Source: an uncultured Oscillospiraceae bacterium
GTDB lineage: Bacteria > Bacillota > Clostridia > Oscillospirales > Oscillospiraceae
Length of the DNA: 38,951 bases
Reading direction: 5' to 3'
NCBI GenBank assembly: GCA_944383165.1
Contig: CALWON010000015.1
Location: 1 to 38,951 of the forward strand
Part shown: piece after piece, positions 1-9,100 of the stretch
Position numbering within the stretch: position 1 is the stretch's first letter
Layout: the number at the start of each line of letters is the position of its first letter
The notes under the pieces: model-generated
Told to the model about the DNA's origin: nothing
Databases searched by the model: none
The model's input: only the letters and a program-made list of their open reading frames with translations
Program-made: the position numbers and the translations under genes

Positions 1-1066
1 GTACCTGCTCCTCCAGTCTGACCTCTCCCAAATTGTCTGAACTTTCTACCACATGGGGCATTTGACTGTTCATCTGAAACATTCCATTGGGGCAAAGGTG
101 CAAAAGACACAGTATTTTTTCCAATGTCTCCTCATGTACTACCTGTAATGGGGAGGCTGCTTCTTCCATACTCAGTGTCAATGAAGGAGCTACTTTGTGA
201 TATTGTGCCTGATAGTCCTGTTCCAGTTGTGAAACAACGGTTTGCAACTGTTCTGGATGTGGGACACCTACCAAAATTTCTCCATCTCTTGGAATGGCCA
301 GACGGAAATTCCCACACCGCAGACCAGCCAACTGTATTTTTTCCATCGTTTCATATAGATGCTGGAGTATCTCCGTCATCAAGGTGGCTGCACTGCCCCG
401 ACCTCTATGAATATCCTCACCCGAATGCCCTCCCGGCAATCCTTTCAGACAGATGCAGTACCAACGCAAGGTGTTATCTGGTTTCTCCCATACAACAGGC
501 AGGGTGATTTCACATCCATTTCCGCCACTGCTGCCACACAGTATGGCATCTTCCTCCGCAAAATCTAAATTGATGATATGCTTTGCATGGAGTAAGCTGC
601 CATCCACGGCAATAGCACCACTAAAATCATCTTCCTCAGCCGTTGTGAGAACCGCCTCAATGGGTGGGTGCTTTAGACTCTGATCCTCCAGCACTGCCAT
701 GATATAGGCTACCCCTATTCCATTGTCTGCCCCCAATGTGGTTTTATTTCCTGTACTGATCCAATCCCCATCTACCTGAACTGGAATCGGGTCCCGCAGA
801 AAATCATGCTGGACATGTTCCTCTTTTTGGCACACCATATCAATATGTGCCTGTAACAGAACAGTGGGATGGGTTTCATACCCTGGGCTTGCAGGTTTCT
901 TTATAATCAGGTTCCACGCCTCATCCTGATAGACCTCTAACCCCAGCTTTTTTGCCCAGTCATAGAGATAGCAACTCAACTCCTGTTCATGGTGGCTTGG
1001 ATGGGGGTAGCGGCAAATCTCAAAAAAGTGGGCAAATACACGCTCTTGTTTTAACTGTTGTAACAT
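1..1066 (-). CDS. pepD: Aminoacyl-histidine dipeptidase, M20C family (3' end cut by window)
   Basis: Zinc-dependent cytosolic dipeptidase of the PepD/carnosinase-like M20 group, hydrolysing Xaa-His and other dipeptides. I translated the minus strand from ATG at 1066; the frame stays open to the window edge, giving about 354 of the usual ~480 residues. Visible family signatures in order: LLQAHIDMVC (metal-binding His/Asp), TTLGADNGIG (bridging Asp region), a TTAEED segment with the catalytic acidic pair, and GLPGGHSGEDIH, the typical PepD lid motif. The ribosome site AGGAG lies 8 nt before the ATG. It is transcribed divergently from the regulator at 1381, with palindromic sequences between them, so local control is plausible. 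Family call is firm; substrate range is not visible in the sequence. Confidence 0.93.
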   Translation of the reverse strand, partial: MLQQLKQERVFAHFFEICRYPHPSHHEQELSCYLYDWAKKLGLEVYQDEAWNLIIKKPASPGYETHPTVLLQAHIDMVCQKEEHVQHDFLRDPIPVQVDGDWISTGNKTTLGADNGIGVAYIMAVLEDQSLKHPPIEAVLTTAEEDDFSGAIAVDGSLLHAKHIINLDFAEEDAILCGSSGGNGCEITLPVVWEKPDNTLRWYCICLKGLPGGHSGEDIHRGRGSAATLMTEILQHLYETMEKIQLAGLRCGNFRLAIPRDGEILVGVPHPEQLQTVVSQLEQDYQAQYHKVAPSLTLSMEEAASPLQVVHEETLEKILCLLHLCPNGMFQMNSQMPHVVESSDNLGEVRLEEQV

Positions 1067-1142
1067 GTCTCTGGCTCCTATCTGGAGATACTCTTTGCAG
1101 AGTTGGCTGTGTGCTGTCTCCCATTTTTATTTTAAGAATAGT

Positions 1143-1160
1143 TTAAAGAATATTCTTTAA
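1143..1160. promoter_or_regulatory. 18-bp perfect palindrome in the pepD upstream region
   Basis: TTAAAGAATATTCTTTAA is its own reverse complement. It lies 77 bases before the pepD start in the divergent intergenic region. It may be an operator; no convincing -35/-10 pair for pepD could be fixed around it, so its placement relative to a promoter is unknown. Confidence 0.45.
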
Positions 1161-1186
1161 TTGGATGCTAACACAATTTTTATCTA

Positions 1187-1238
1187 TGTACAAGTTGGAA
1201 TATTGTACAAAAAAACAACCCTCCTGATTCCAACTTGT
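1187..1238. promoter_or_regulatory. Nested inverted repeats, candidate operator between pepD and the divergent regulator
   Basis: Two nested repeats are seen. TGTACAA (1187-1193) and TTGTACA (1203-1209) are separated by 9 nt. The 12-mer ACAAGTTGGAAT (1190-1201) recurs exactly inverted as ATTCCAACTTGT (1227-1238). The distal arm ends 16 bases before the -35 of the regulator promoter. The likely ligand protein is the regulator encoded at 1381, but that is inference. Confidence 0.5.
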
Positions 1239-1254
1239 CCTGTTCCATTTCTTG

Positions 1255-1283
1255 TTGACATGACATTCTAAAGAGATTATGAT
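1255..1283 (+). promoter_or_regulatory. Sigma-A promoter of the winged-helix regulator gene
   Basis: TTGACA (1255-1260), 17-nt spacer, TATGAT (1278-1283). The -10 covers the ATG at 1279, so the longer reading frame starting there cannot be translated from this promoter. Transcription should begin near 1290, leaving a leader of about 90 nt before the ribosome site at 1369-1374. Confidence 0.8.
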
Positions 1284-1380
1284 TGGTATCACAGAATTTT
1301 CGTGTCATTCCCCACAAAAACAATCTTTTTTCATTTCTTACAAACGGAACTCATTTTGTGGGGCAATCAGGAGGCAGCTC

Positions 1381-2769
1381 ATGGCAATCCACATTGCTCT
1401 TTTGGTAAAATCTCATCTTGCTCATTACTGTGAGCAAAATTTCCCTAAAAATACTGGGCACTATGTTGTCTCATACCATTGTTATGAGACATTGACGGAA
1501 TTACAGCAATTATATCTCTCTTTGATTGGACAGGTAGATGGTGTTGTCACCAGTGGTCTGGTTCCACACACCTATCTTCAACAGTTGAAGATTCCAAATG
1601 GACCCATTTTATCCTACTTTCATTTTGATATTGAAAATACATACCGTATTATTTTACGGGAGAGTGTACAACGTCAGCATCTGGAGCTGTCACGGGTGGG
1701 TACTGACTTTTTGCCTGCTGGTGTCTCTCTACAACAGGTGTTGAAAGATGATGATATGCCCCAATATGTGAGACTGTTTGAACAACATCTGTGTTCACTC
1801 AGCCAACATGAACTAGAGACAGAAGAAGCCCAAATTTTAGAGGGGTATCGCAACCTATACCAAGCTGGGCAGCTGGATTATGTATTGACCTACTTTTACA
1901 GTTGTGTGGTAGGAATGGCTGATTGGTCCATTGACTGCCACTACCTCTACCCAAGTGAGAGTGAATACCACCGTGTGATGGACCATCTGTGTCAAGAGGC
2001 AAACCTGTTACAGGCGGAACGTAGCAGTCCAGCAGTGATTCACTTGTCTCTCACACATACCAACAGCAGGGACACTCAATATGAATTACGACTCTCGGAA
2101 TTCCATATCAGTTTACTGGACTTTTTGCGTCAAAGGCAGTATGATGCCTCTATCAAACAGGGAAGTCACTATTTTGAACTCTATACTGACTTCAATACAC
2201 TGGAAACCATGACGAACCATTTCACAGTCTGCCCCCTCAGAACCAATTTGCCTCTGGTGGGACAGCTCTGTCAGGCAGTAGGCTATGGAACCGGGCAAAC
2301 CTTTTTCAAAGCAAAACAGAACGCCATGGAAGCTGTGACCTGTGCCCTCAATCTAAAGCTTTCCAACCTCTCAGTCCATTTAGATGACAGTGGTCATCTA
2401 AACCAGCTTCCATCTGGAATACAACAAAAAGCAACCGCCCTTCCCTTTGGTATTACCAAACAGTCCCTTCTCGCCACTGCGGAACAGGCAAAGCTCTCAC
2501 CTGAAACCATTTCCCACATCTATTCCGTCATATCGGCAACAGGGAGTGATTCCCTCACATCCCAGGAACTGATTGAGCGGTTAGGGCTGTCTCTGCGCAC
2601 TGCCAACCGCTATCTAGCCCATCTGGTACAGGCAAATCTGGCCTATTCTATTGGGCAAAAGCCCACTATGACCAAAGGACGTCCCCAGACCATTTATTCT
2701 CTCACTCCCATGGTACAGGCACTGTGTTCCGCTCAGTCTGAACCAAACACAACCACACAAAAACCCTGA
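1381..2769 (+). CDS. Transcriptional regulator with PrpR_N-like sensor, cyclase-like domain and C-terminal winged helix
   Basis: Predicted cytoplasmic regulator of 462 residues. The start at 1381 is chosen because AGGAGG (1369-1374) sits 6 nt before it, while the upstream ATG at 1279 lies inside a promoter -10. N-terminal ~75 residues contain a VDGVVTSGLVPH segment resembling the sensing part of PrpR-type or related clostridial regulators. Residues ~220-325 look like a degenerate nucleotidyl-cyclase/GGDEF-like fold (GYGTGQTFFKAKQNAMEAV region). Residues ~374-441 form a winged helix of the CitB/DcuR style (SQELIERLGLSLRTANRYL, then a GRPQTIYSL wing). It is divergent from pepD and probably controls it or itself through the intergenic repeats; this is inference. 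The regulated signal is unknown. Confidence 0.7.
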   Translation: MAIHIALLVKSHLAHYCEQNFPKNTGHYVVSYHCYETLTELQQLYLSLIGQVDGVVTSGLVPHTYLQQLKIPNGPILSYFHFDIENTYRIILRESVQRQHLELSRVGTDFLPAGVSLQQVLKDDDMPQYVRLFEQHLCSLSQHELETEEAQILEGYRNLYQAGQLDYVLTYFYSCVVGMADWSIDCHYLYPSESEYHRVMDHLCQEANLLQAERSSPAVIHLSLTHTNSRDTQYELRLSEFHISLLDFLRQRQYDASIKQGSHYFELYTDFNTLETMTNHFTVCPLRTNLPLVGQLCQAVGYGTGQTFFKAKQNAMEAVTCALNLKLSNLSVHLDDSGHLNQLPSGIQQKATALPFGITKQSLLATAEQAKLSPETISHIYSVISATGSDSLTSQELIERLGLSLRTANRYLAHLVQANLAYSIGQKPTMTKGRPQTIYSLTPMVQALCSAQSEPNTTTQKP

Positions 2770-2778
2770 ATGAAACAA

Positions 2779-2824
2779 CAGGGACAGGCGAGATTTTGTA
2801 TCTCTATCTCATCGCCTGTCCCTG
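2779..2824. terminator. Bidirectional terminator between convergent genes
   Basis: Perfect 13-bp stem (2779-2791 with 2812-2824; CAGGGACAGGCGA arm) and 20-nt loop, followed on the plus strand by a T-rich tract (TATTTTATTTTG). It separates the regulator from the convergent membrane-protein operon. Confidence 0.8.
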
Positions 2825-2844
2825 TATCCTATTTTATTTTGTTT

Positions 2845-3513
2845 TTATAGGCACTCTTTCTTCATGGCAAAGTACCCAATGAGTATACTCCAGACATATG
2901 CACAGGTCTTTGGAATCATCAACATTCCAATGGTAGGAATGGTATCCGACCACAGTACAACAGGAATATAAAAAGCAAAACTGAGTACAATGGTCAACCA
3001 CATCCAACGAAATGCTCTGTCCTGATGCCTTGCTGTACTGTGGTAAAACAGGACAATCACCAACAATCCAAGCAAAAGGAAAGGAATGTTGCGATAAATC
3101 CCCCATGAGAGTGGGGCATCCACCCGAAGCCACTGGTTTTGTGGCATCATACACAACACAATGCGCAGAACTGCCAATCCATAGACCGTTGCAGTCAGCC
3201 CCTTCTGCCCAGAAACTTGATACCGTTGACGCCAGACATGGTACAACATCACATAGAATATGGTCATTGTAATGGATGTGACCCATTTTCCAATTCCCAG
3301 GGGCAATGTGTACTGTTCCATTCCAGTGGTACATAGAGCCAAAATGCGTGGGACTAGGTGAAAGGCATCTCCACTTCCCAGCACAACTGCCATCCACCCA
3401 AACAGCTGAAATTGGCGATTTCCATGGCTTCTCCTCACCATCAGTACGCCAATGGTAATCACCAAAATCAGATATGCCACATCAAAAATCGGTTCCATCA
3501 TTGCCTGCATCAT
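2845..3513 (-). CDS. Seven-helix integral membrane protein, function unknown
   Basis: 222 residues, no family recognised. Hydrophobicity by eye gives about seven membrane segments covering most of the chain, with short basic loops (VRRSHGNR, WRQRYQ) and a lysine-rich C-terminus (AMKKECL). Two ATG codons in tandem open the gene; the second (3510) is better spaced from GAGGGG. The stop codon of the upstream gene directly abuts the first ATG, so the two are translationally coupled. The pair lies under a promoter carrying the same 15-bp palindrome as the tetR gene, so it is probably TetR-repressed. Transport or sensing would fit, but neither can be shown. Confidence 0.72.
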   Translation of the reverse strand: MMQAMMEPIFDVAYLILVITIGVLMVRRSHGNRQFQLFGWMAVVLGSGDAFHLVPRILALCTTGMEQYTLPLGIGKWVTSITMTIFYVMLYHVWRQRYQVSGQKGLTATVYGLAVLRIVLCMMPQNQWLRVDAPLSWGIYRNIPFLLLGLLVIVLFYHSTARHQDRAFRWMWLTIVLSFAFYIPVVLWSDTIPTIGMLMIPKTCAYVWSILIGYFAMKKECL

Positions 3514-3963
3514 TTACCCCTCATTTCCTTTGATTTCAGTTTCCTTCTTTTGGTTGGAAACCACCTTTAAATAATGCAACCCAAACAAAATACCTGCTAA
3601 CAGCAATGACGCACCCAGCCCAGAATAAAACACTGCAATCCACTGCTCTGGCATCCAATGATAAACCCGGATCAGAACCCCACCTGTCATCATAATTGCC
3701 ATAATGACAAAGGATTTTGAATCAAAAAAGCAGAGAAAACATTTTCGTTCTTCTGTGTAGGCGCAAATTCTTGTGGTATGTTTACGCACCAGTTTTCCAA
3801 AGACAAATACCTGAAACATAGAAAAAACCAAAATAGACAACAAAAAATTTCCCACTGAACGATAGGGTGCATATGCCATCCATCCAATCCGTAAGACATT
3901 CCATCCTGCCACACTCCATACCAAACATGCCAACAAAAGCAGGGTATTACGTTTGACTGTCAT
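3514..3963 (-). CDS. Four-helix integral membrane protein, function unknown
   Basis: 149 residues with about four membrane segments and a basic cytoplasmic loop in the middle (VRKHTTRICAYTEERK). The start at 3963 (MTVKRN) is chosen over the ATG at 3990 because GGGAGGAG lies about 7 nt before it and because the upstream ATG falls inside the palindromic operator. It is the first gene of a two-gene operon with the seven-helix protein at 2845 and is preceded by the operator at 3983-3997. Size and topology fit a small accessory membrane protein; no homologous family is recognised. Confidence 0.68.
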   Translation of the reverse strand: MTVKRNTLLLLACLVWSVAGWNVLRIGWMAYAPYRSVGNFLLSILVFSMFQVFVFGKLVRKHTTRICAYTEERKCFLCFFDSKSFVIMAIMMTGGVLIRVYHWMPEQWIAVFYSGLGASLLLAGILFGLHYLKVVSNQKKETEIKGNEG

Positions 3964-3982
3964 ATTCCATCTCCTCCCTATT

Positions 3983-4027
3983 ATGAACATTGTTCATTTT
4001 TATGAAGAAAAAATCCCCACTTGTCTA
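3983..4027 (-). promoter_or_regulatory. Promoter and TetR-type operator of the membrane-protein operon
   Basis: On the minus strand TAGACA (4027-4022), 17-nt spacer, CATAAA (4004-3999), then the 15-bp palindrome ATGAACATTGTTCAT (3983-3997) just downstream of the -10. An identical palindrome in the same relative position precedes tetR. The -35 overlaps the tetR stop codon. Confidence 0.7.
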
Positions 4028-4600
4028 TGGGAATTTTTTTGTTTCATAAATGGTTCTGCGTACCATCTCCAAAATGGTATCTGGGCAGTAATTTTGCCGT
4101 AACATGGCAGATAACATCAAAGAAAATAACATATCTGCAAACTGTTCTGGTGTAAATTGGTCTGTAAAGGCATCTGACCGAACCTTGGGGTCATGTTTTA
4201 ATACAAAACACAGTCCATCTAAAATATGTTGCCATGCCTGCTGCATACGCCGTCTGCCATCTGACTTATCCTCCCCTACAAACCCAAAAGAATGGAAAGA
4301 AAAAAAGTCTGGGTATTGTCTGTTCCCTTCTTCCATGTGTTGATACAGAGATGTAATCCAAACTTGAATATCCAGAACTGGAGTTTTATTGTCTGGCTGA
4401 TGAAAAATCTCCTGCCAGATACTTTCTACTGTTTCCCCCAGCAACTCTGCTTTTGAGTTAAAATAGTTATAAATAGAACCAACGGAAACACCACAAGCAG
4501 CCGCAACAGAACGAATATTGAGCGCTGCCCAACCTTGTTCTTGAATCAGTGCTCGACTTACCCTCAAGATTTCTTCTTTTGATGTAACAACAGTATTCAT
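4025..4600 (-). CDS. TetR/AcrR family transcriptional repressor
   Basis: 191 residues. The N-terminal helix-turn-helix is typical: IRSVAAACGVSVGSIYNYF at about residues 24-42, after a short helix with EEILRVSRALIQEQG. The C-terminal ~140 residues form the variable ligand/dimer domain and give no hint of ligand. GAGG precedes the ATG by 7 nt. The gene has a consensus promoter (4628-4656) overlapped by a 15-bp palindrome that is repeated exactly in front of the two membrane genes downstream. The simplest reading is autoregulation plus repression of those genes. Family call is firm, target call is inferred from the operators. Confidence 0.92.
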   Translation of the reverse strand: MNTVVTSKEEILRVSRALIQEQGWAALNIRSVAAACGVSVGSIYNYFNSKAELLGETVESIWQEIFHQPDNKTPVLDIQVWITSLYQHMEEGNRQYPDFFSFHSFGFVGEDKSDGRRRMQQAWQHILDGLCFVLKHDPKVRSDAFTDQFTPEQFADMLFSLMLSAMLRQNYCPDTILEMVRRTIYETKKFP

Positions 4601-4614
4601 ATCATCACCTCAAC

Positions 4615-4656
4615 ATGAACATTGTTCATTATACTGGTGTCCAATTTTTTTGTCAA
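4615..4656 (-). promoter_or_regulatory. tetR promoter and autoregulatory operator
   Basis: Full-consensus minus-strand promoter: TTGACA (4656-4651), 17-nt spacer, TATAAT (4633-4628). The palindrome ATGAACATTGTTCAT (4615-4629) overlaps the last two bases of the -10 and covers the expected start of transcription. The same 15 bases recur at 3983-3997. Confidence 0.83.
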
Positions 4657-4755
4657 GAAAAATTTGTGTCAATTACATGACAAATTTCCATAACATTTCC
4701 CAGTTTTGATTGTCCCATACCCCGATATTTGTACAGAACTCCAAACTAAAACCCC

Positions 4756-4784
4756 TTTTCCTTTTTTCCGATTTATATTATAAT
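4756..4784 (+). promoter_or_regulatory. asnA promoter
   Basis: Perfect -10 TATAAT (4779-4784) with a weak -35 TTTTCC (4756-4761) at 17 nt. The -10 overlaps the upstream ATG at 4783, which rules that codon out as the asnA start. The leader is about 55 nt with no T-box. Confidence 0.6.
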
Positions 4785-4845
4785 GGTGACTATGTTTTAT
4801 GTTGGCTCAAAAAAGCCATTCAACCAAAAAGGAGTTGTGTCAATT

Positions 4846-5859
4846 ATGGATCGTTCCCGTATTCCACAGGGTTATTCTCCCCTGCTCAACATTTACGAAA
4901 CTCAAAAGGCGATTGGTCTTTTGCGCCGTGTATTTGAAGAAAAATTGGGAAATGCCCTCAATTTGCATCGTGTGTCTGCCCCTCTTTTTGTAGGCTCCTC
5001 TACAGGACTCAACGATGACCTGAATGGTGTGGAGCGACCTGTTGCTTTTGATATTCGTAATGTGTCTGATACCGCTGTTGTGGTGCACTCCCTTGCAAAA
5101 TGGAAACGCCTAGCTCTCAAACGCTACCAGTTCCATTCTGATGAAGGTCTTTACACCAATATGAATGCCATCCGCCGGGATGAGGACCTGGACAACTTAC
5201 ACTCTGCCTATGTAGACCAGTGGGACTGGGAAAAAATCATTCGCCCAGAGGATCGCACCTTGGACTATTTAAAGGAGACTGTCACACGTATTGTCCATGC
5301 TCTGCATGAGACACAACTGGTACTGCGTGCTCAGTTCCCTCAACTAAATATCCTGCCTGAATTGTCTGAGTCCATCTCCTTTGTCACCACCCAGGAATTA
5401 GAGGACCTCTATCCAGCTCTCACTCCAAAGGAGAGAGAAAATTGCTTTGTAAAGGAGCATCCTGTCACATTTCTAATTGGTATTGGTGGAAAGCTCAAGT
5501 CTGGTACACCCCATGACGGTCGTGCTCCTGACTATGATGACTGGAATCTGAATGGTGATTTACTCTGTTGGGACAGCATCAATGGACAGGCTCTGGAGTT
5601 ATCCTCTATGGGAATTCGAGTCAGCCCAGAGGTGTTGGATGCCCAGCTTACCATTGCTGGCTGTGATGACCGTCGTGAATTCCCCTTCCACAAAATGTTG
5701 CTCAATGGACAGCTTCCTCAAACTATGGGGGGTGGCATTGGTCAATCCCGTGTGTCCATGTTGCTCCTTGGCAAAGCTCATATTGGTGAGGTACAGGTTT
5801 CTCTCTGGGATGAGGAAACACTTGCAACCTGTGACGCTGCTGGTATTATCCTTCTCTAA
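4846..5859 (+). CDS. asnA: Aspartate--ammonia ligase (asparagine synthetase A)
   Basis: Cytosolic enzyme making asparagine from aspartate, ammonia and ATP through an aspartyl-AMP intermediate; related to class II aminoacyl-tRNA synthetases. 337 residues, near the ~330 typical of AsnA. Recognisable segments: RVSAPLFV near the N-terminus, GLNDDLNGVERPVAFD, VVHSLAKWKR, a DQWDWEK motif, and the C-terminal class II motif 3-like GGGIGQSRVSMLLL. Start at 4846 is taken because AGGAG (4830-4834) lies 11 nt before it; a GTG at 4837 is too close to the ribosome site. It is a single-gene unit closed by a strong terminator at 5920. Confidence 0.96.
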   Translation: MDRSRIPQGYSPLLNIYETQKAIGLLRRVFEEKLGNALNLHRVSAPLFVGSSTGLNDDLNGVERPVAFDIRNVSDTAVVVHSLAKWKRLALKRYQFHSDEGLYTNMNAIRRDEDLDNLHSAYVDQWDWEKIIRPEDRTLDYLKETVTRIVHALHETQLVLRAQFPQLNILPELSESISFVTTQELEDLYPALTPKERENCFVKEHPVTFLIGIGGKLKSGTPHDGRAPDYDDWNLNGDLLCWDSINGQALELSSMGIRVSPEVLDAQLTIAGCDDRREFPFHKMLLNGQLPQTMGGGIGQSRVSMLLLGKAHIGEVQVSLWDEETLATCDAAGIILL

Positions 5860-5919
5860 TCCATTGGGGCAGTGCTGTTCTTCCCTGCCCATTTGAAACA
5901 TTTAGAAAAAGGTGAAAAT

Positions 5920-5958
5920 AGACGGTAGAAAGCAAAAAAGATAGACTTTCTACCGTCT
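5920..5958 (+). terminator. asnA terminator
   Basis: Perfect 13-bp stem AGACGGTAGAAAG / CTTTCTACCGTCT (5920-5932 and 5946-5958), 13-nt loop, then TTTCTTTGTTTTTTT. Confidence 0.88.
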
Positions 5959-6019
5959 TTTCTTTGTTTTTTTGGTTGCCCTCCTCTGCTTTTTAACAGT
6001 CATTTATCTGGAATATCAC

Positions 6020-6048
6020 TTGACGCAACCAAAAAATCCTTATATGAT
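6020..6048 (+). promoter_or_regulatory. Promoter of the c-di-GMP protein operon
   Basis: TTGACG (6020-6025), 17-nt spacer, TATGAT (6043-6048). The leader of about 95 nt ends with an imperfect hairpin (GGATTT near 6093, AAATCC near 6123) just before the ribosome site. No c-di-GMP riboswitch consensus was seen in it. Confidence 0.75.
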
Positions 6049-6148
6049 AGACAGGAAAGGGGACTGTCTATTTCATTTTTGTGCTGTAAAAATGGATTTT
6101 GCCTGCATCCTCTGTTTGCAAGCAAATCCTTAGAAAGAGGCGATGTAT

Positions 6149-9100
6149 ATGATGGAAGTTCAATGGGATTTACTTGAATCTTTGGATGAAATGGCGTATG
6201 TGGTGGATACAGACACCAGGGAAGTCATCTATATCAATGCCAAGCTCCGTGATGCTCTGGGTTTTCAATCCGAACAGGATTACCAAGGGCGATCCTGTTG
6301 TGCGTTATTCCATCGCACCTGTCCCACATGCGGGCTGTGCACCTCTCCCTCACAAAACCCCAACTGCATTCAAACCCAGCATCCTATCTTTTCCTATGGG
6401 ACCCATCACTATATGATAAAAGGTGGCTTGATTCTACACAATGGCAAATACTACCTTTTGGAAGTTGTCATCTGTCTGGATCAGGTACTCCCCCCCTCTG
6501 ATGTTACCCCCAGCTATGGCGATGAAACACTCATTTGTTCATGTCTGCAATCCATCTTCTCTACTACCTCCGCTCAGGAAGGACTGGAACGGCTTCTGAC
6601 TTTTATTGGGGAGCACTTTTCCTGTGACCGGGTTTATATCTTTGAGATGAACTCCATCAATGGAGTGGACAACACCTATGAATGGTGTTCCCCTGGTGTC
6701 ATCCCACAAAAAGAACTGCTTCAAAATGAACCTTTTGAAACGGTACAGTGGTGGTTTGAACTGTTTGATGAAAACGAAATGGTGGTCATTGATGACATTG
6801 AAACCATACGGATGGAACAACCTCTGGTCTATGCCATGCTAAAACCGCAAAACATCCACTCTATGATCGCAGGACCCATCCATTCTGGACATGACATTAC
6901 TGGATTTTTGGGCGTAGACAACCCTGACCCCAGCAAGTTATCTATACTACACTCCCTCTTTCAGGCACTTGGCTACTTTGTTTCCTCCTTATTGAAGCAG
7001 CGTGACCTGCTTTGCCGTCTCAATGAATTGAGTGTTCATGACCCCCTTACTGGCGTTTACAACCGGAATGCCCTTTCCGATTTTTACACCATTGATATGT
7101 CCCTATCCTGTATTGGTATCATTTATTGCAATATATCTGGCATCAAATACATCAATGATACCCTTGGACATGCAGCCGGGGATACATTGATCCTCCACTG
7201 CTGTCGGCTGATTCAAAATGTGGTCAGTTATGGGGATGTCTACCGAATCGGTGGTGATGAATTTATCGTCATTTGCCCAAACATTCCAGAAGATATTTTA
7301 TTGGACAAGGTACAAAAATTAAAAGCTGCCATTGCACAGGAGGATAACCACATCGCAGTGGGCTACACCTGGTCTGACCAACATCCTATGCTAATTGAAA
7401 AGCTCATCAGCCTTGCAGATCGGGTGATGTATGAAGATAAACAGGATTACTACCTCAGTCATAGCATTGTTCAAACCCTGCGAACTGCCCACAAAAAAGC
7501 CCATCTCAATAACCACTCCAACAACACTTCAGCCTTTTGGGGCTATCTTCATAACAATTACTACAACCCTGAAACGATTTTTCGCTCCATCACACTTTCT
7601 GACCCATTCCATTTTATTTTCTTTGGAGACTTGAAAACCAATCATTACTATATTTCCGATAATCTGCGCGACACCTTCGGTTTTTCTGACAACACAATCT
7701 CCAGTTTCCCAACAGAATGGGAAAAAAGGATTGCAACAGATGCACATCGTGCACTGTTCCGTCAGGATATCTCGCAAATCATGCAAGAACACCGTACCAC
7801 GCATGACTTGCGCTATCAAGTCCAGGATGTAGAGGGGCGCACCTACTGGGTTCACTCCTGTGGAATCGTCGAATGGAATGATGACCACAGCATACCCCTG
7901 TTTTTCTCTGGCAGTATCACAGCACAAAACGATGCCTTCACCGTGGACCCTGTTACCAATTTCTTTGGGGAACATGCGGCATTGAGCAAACTGATGGAAT
8001 TACAGGAACAGGATCAGGAATCCATCCTGATTGTATTTAGTTTAAACAGTTTTACCGAAATCAACAAAACAAAGGGATGCTACTTGGGGAATCTGCTTTT
8101 GCAGTCCATCTCTTCCCGTTTGACGCGGCATTTCACCTTCCCCTTCTATCGGTTAGATGGGGTACGCTTTATGACCATCCTCCCTGACAACGATTTTGAA
8201 TCCTGTCAGCAATGCATGGAAGACATCCGCTCAGTGGTTGAACAGGAATACCATATCAATGAAATCCCTGTCCATCATCCCTGCTCTTTTGGTGTGCTCT
8301 CCTTTCCCAATGCAGTGGATACTGCCCAAAGCATTATAGAGCACGCGATTTTATTGATTTCTGCCGCCAAGGAATCCCTGGATGAGCCATACCTCATCTA
8401 CTCCCCCTACCATGTTGACCAACTCAAATATACCGCAGAATTATCGCTTGCCTTGAATCAGGATGTCTTTGAAGGTATGCGTCATTTCCGTATTGTAATC
8501 CAACCCATTGTGGATATCAAAAGTGGTATGCCTGTCGGTGGTGAGGTACTGTTGCGCTGGCGGTACCAGGGCAAGGATATCTCTCCTGGCACCTTCGTTC
8601 CTCTGTTGGAAAAAGGAAATGCCATTCGCCCTGTGGATAAGTGGGTGTTTGAACAGACTGTACGCAGTGTGGGACGTCTGATCTCCTACATGCCTGATAT
8701 GTTTTTAAGCTTCAATGTAAGTTACTTCCAAATTATGGACAATGAATTTACTGAGTTTATGAGTGAAACTTTGGAAAAATACGGGGTGGATGGCTCCCAT
8801 CTGGTAGCAGAACTGACAGAAACCCACTACAAGGAAGATCCCCATATGTTGCAATACTTTGTCAGTGAATGCAGCATGTTGGGTATCCGGGTGGCACTGG
8901 ACGACTTTGGGAATGGTTATTCCTCCCTTGGCTTACTTCTCAAATACCCCTCCAGCATTATTAAACTGGATCGCACCCTTTTGATGGGGATGTCTGACTC
9001 TGAGGAAAAAAAGAATTTTATTTCCACCATTGTCTATGCCTGCCACAAATTTGGAAAGCGGGTCTGCATGGAAGGGGTGGAAACATTTGATGAACATATG

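Noticed and set aside
1279..1380. N-terminal extension of the regulator from the ATG at 1279
   Set aside because: The ATG lies inside the TATGAT -10 of a consensus promoter, and AGGAGG is correctly placed before the ATG at 1381.
2834..3397. Alternative minus-strand frame over the seven-helix protein
   Set aside because: The frame at 2845-3513 has clear membrane periodicity, a ribosome site and coupling to the upstream gene; the alternative has none.
6049..6148. c-di-GMP riboswitch in the leader of the c-di-GMP protein gene
   Set aside because: The leader is only about 95 nt and shows no GEMM-type conserved core; only an imperfect hairpin is present.
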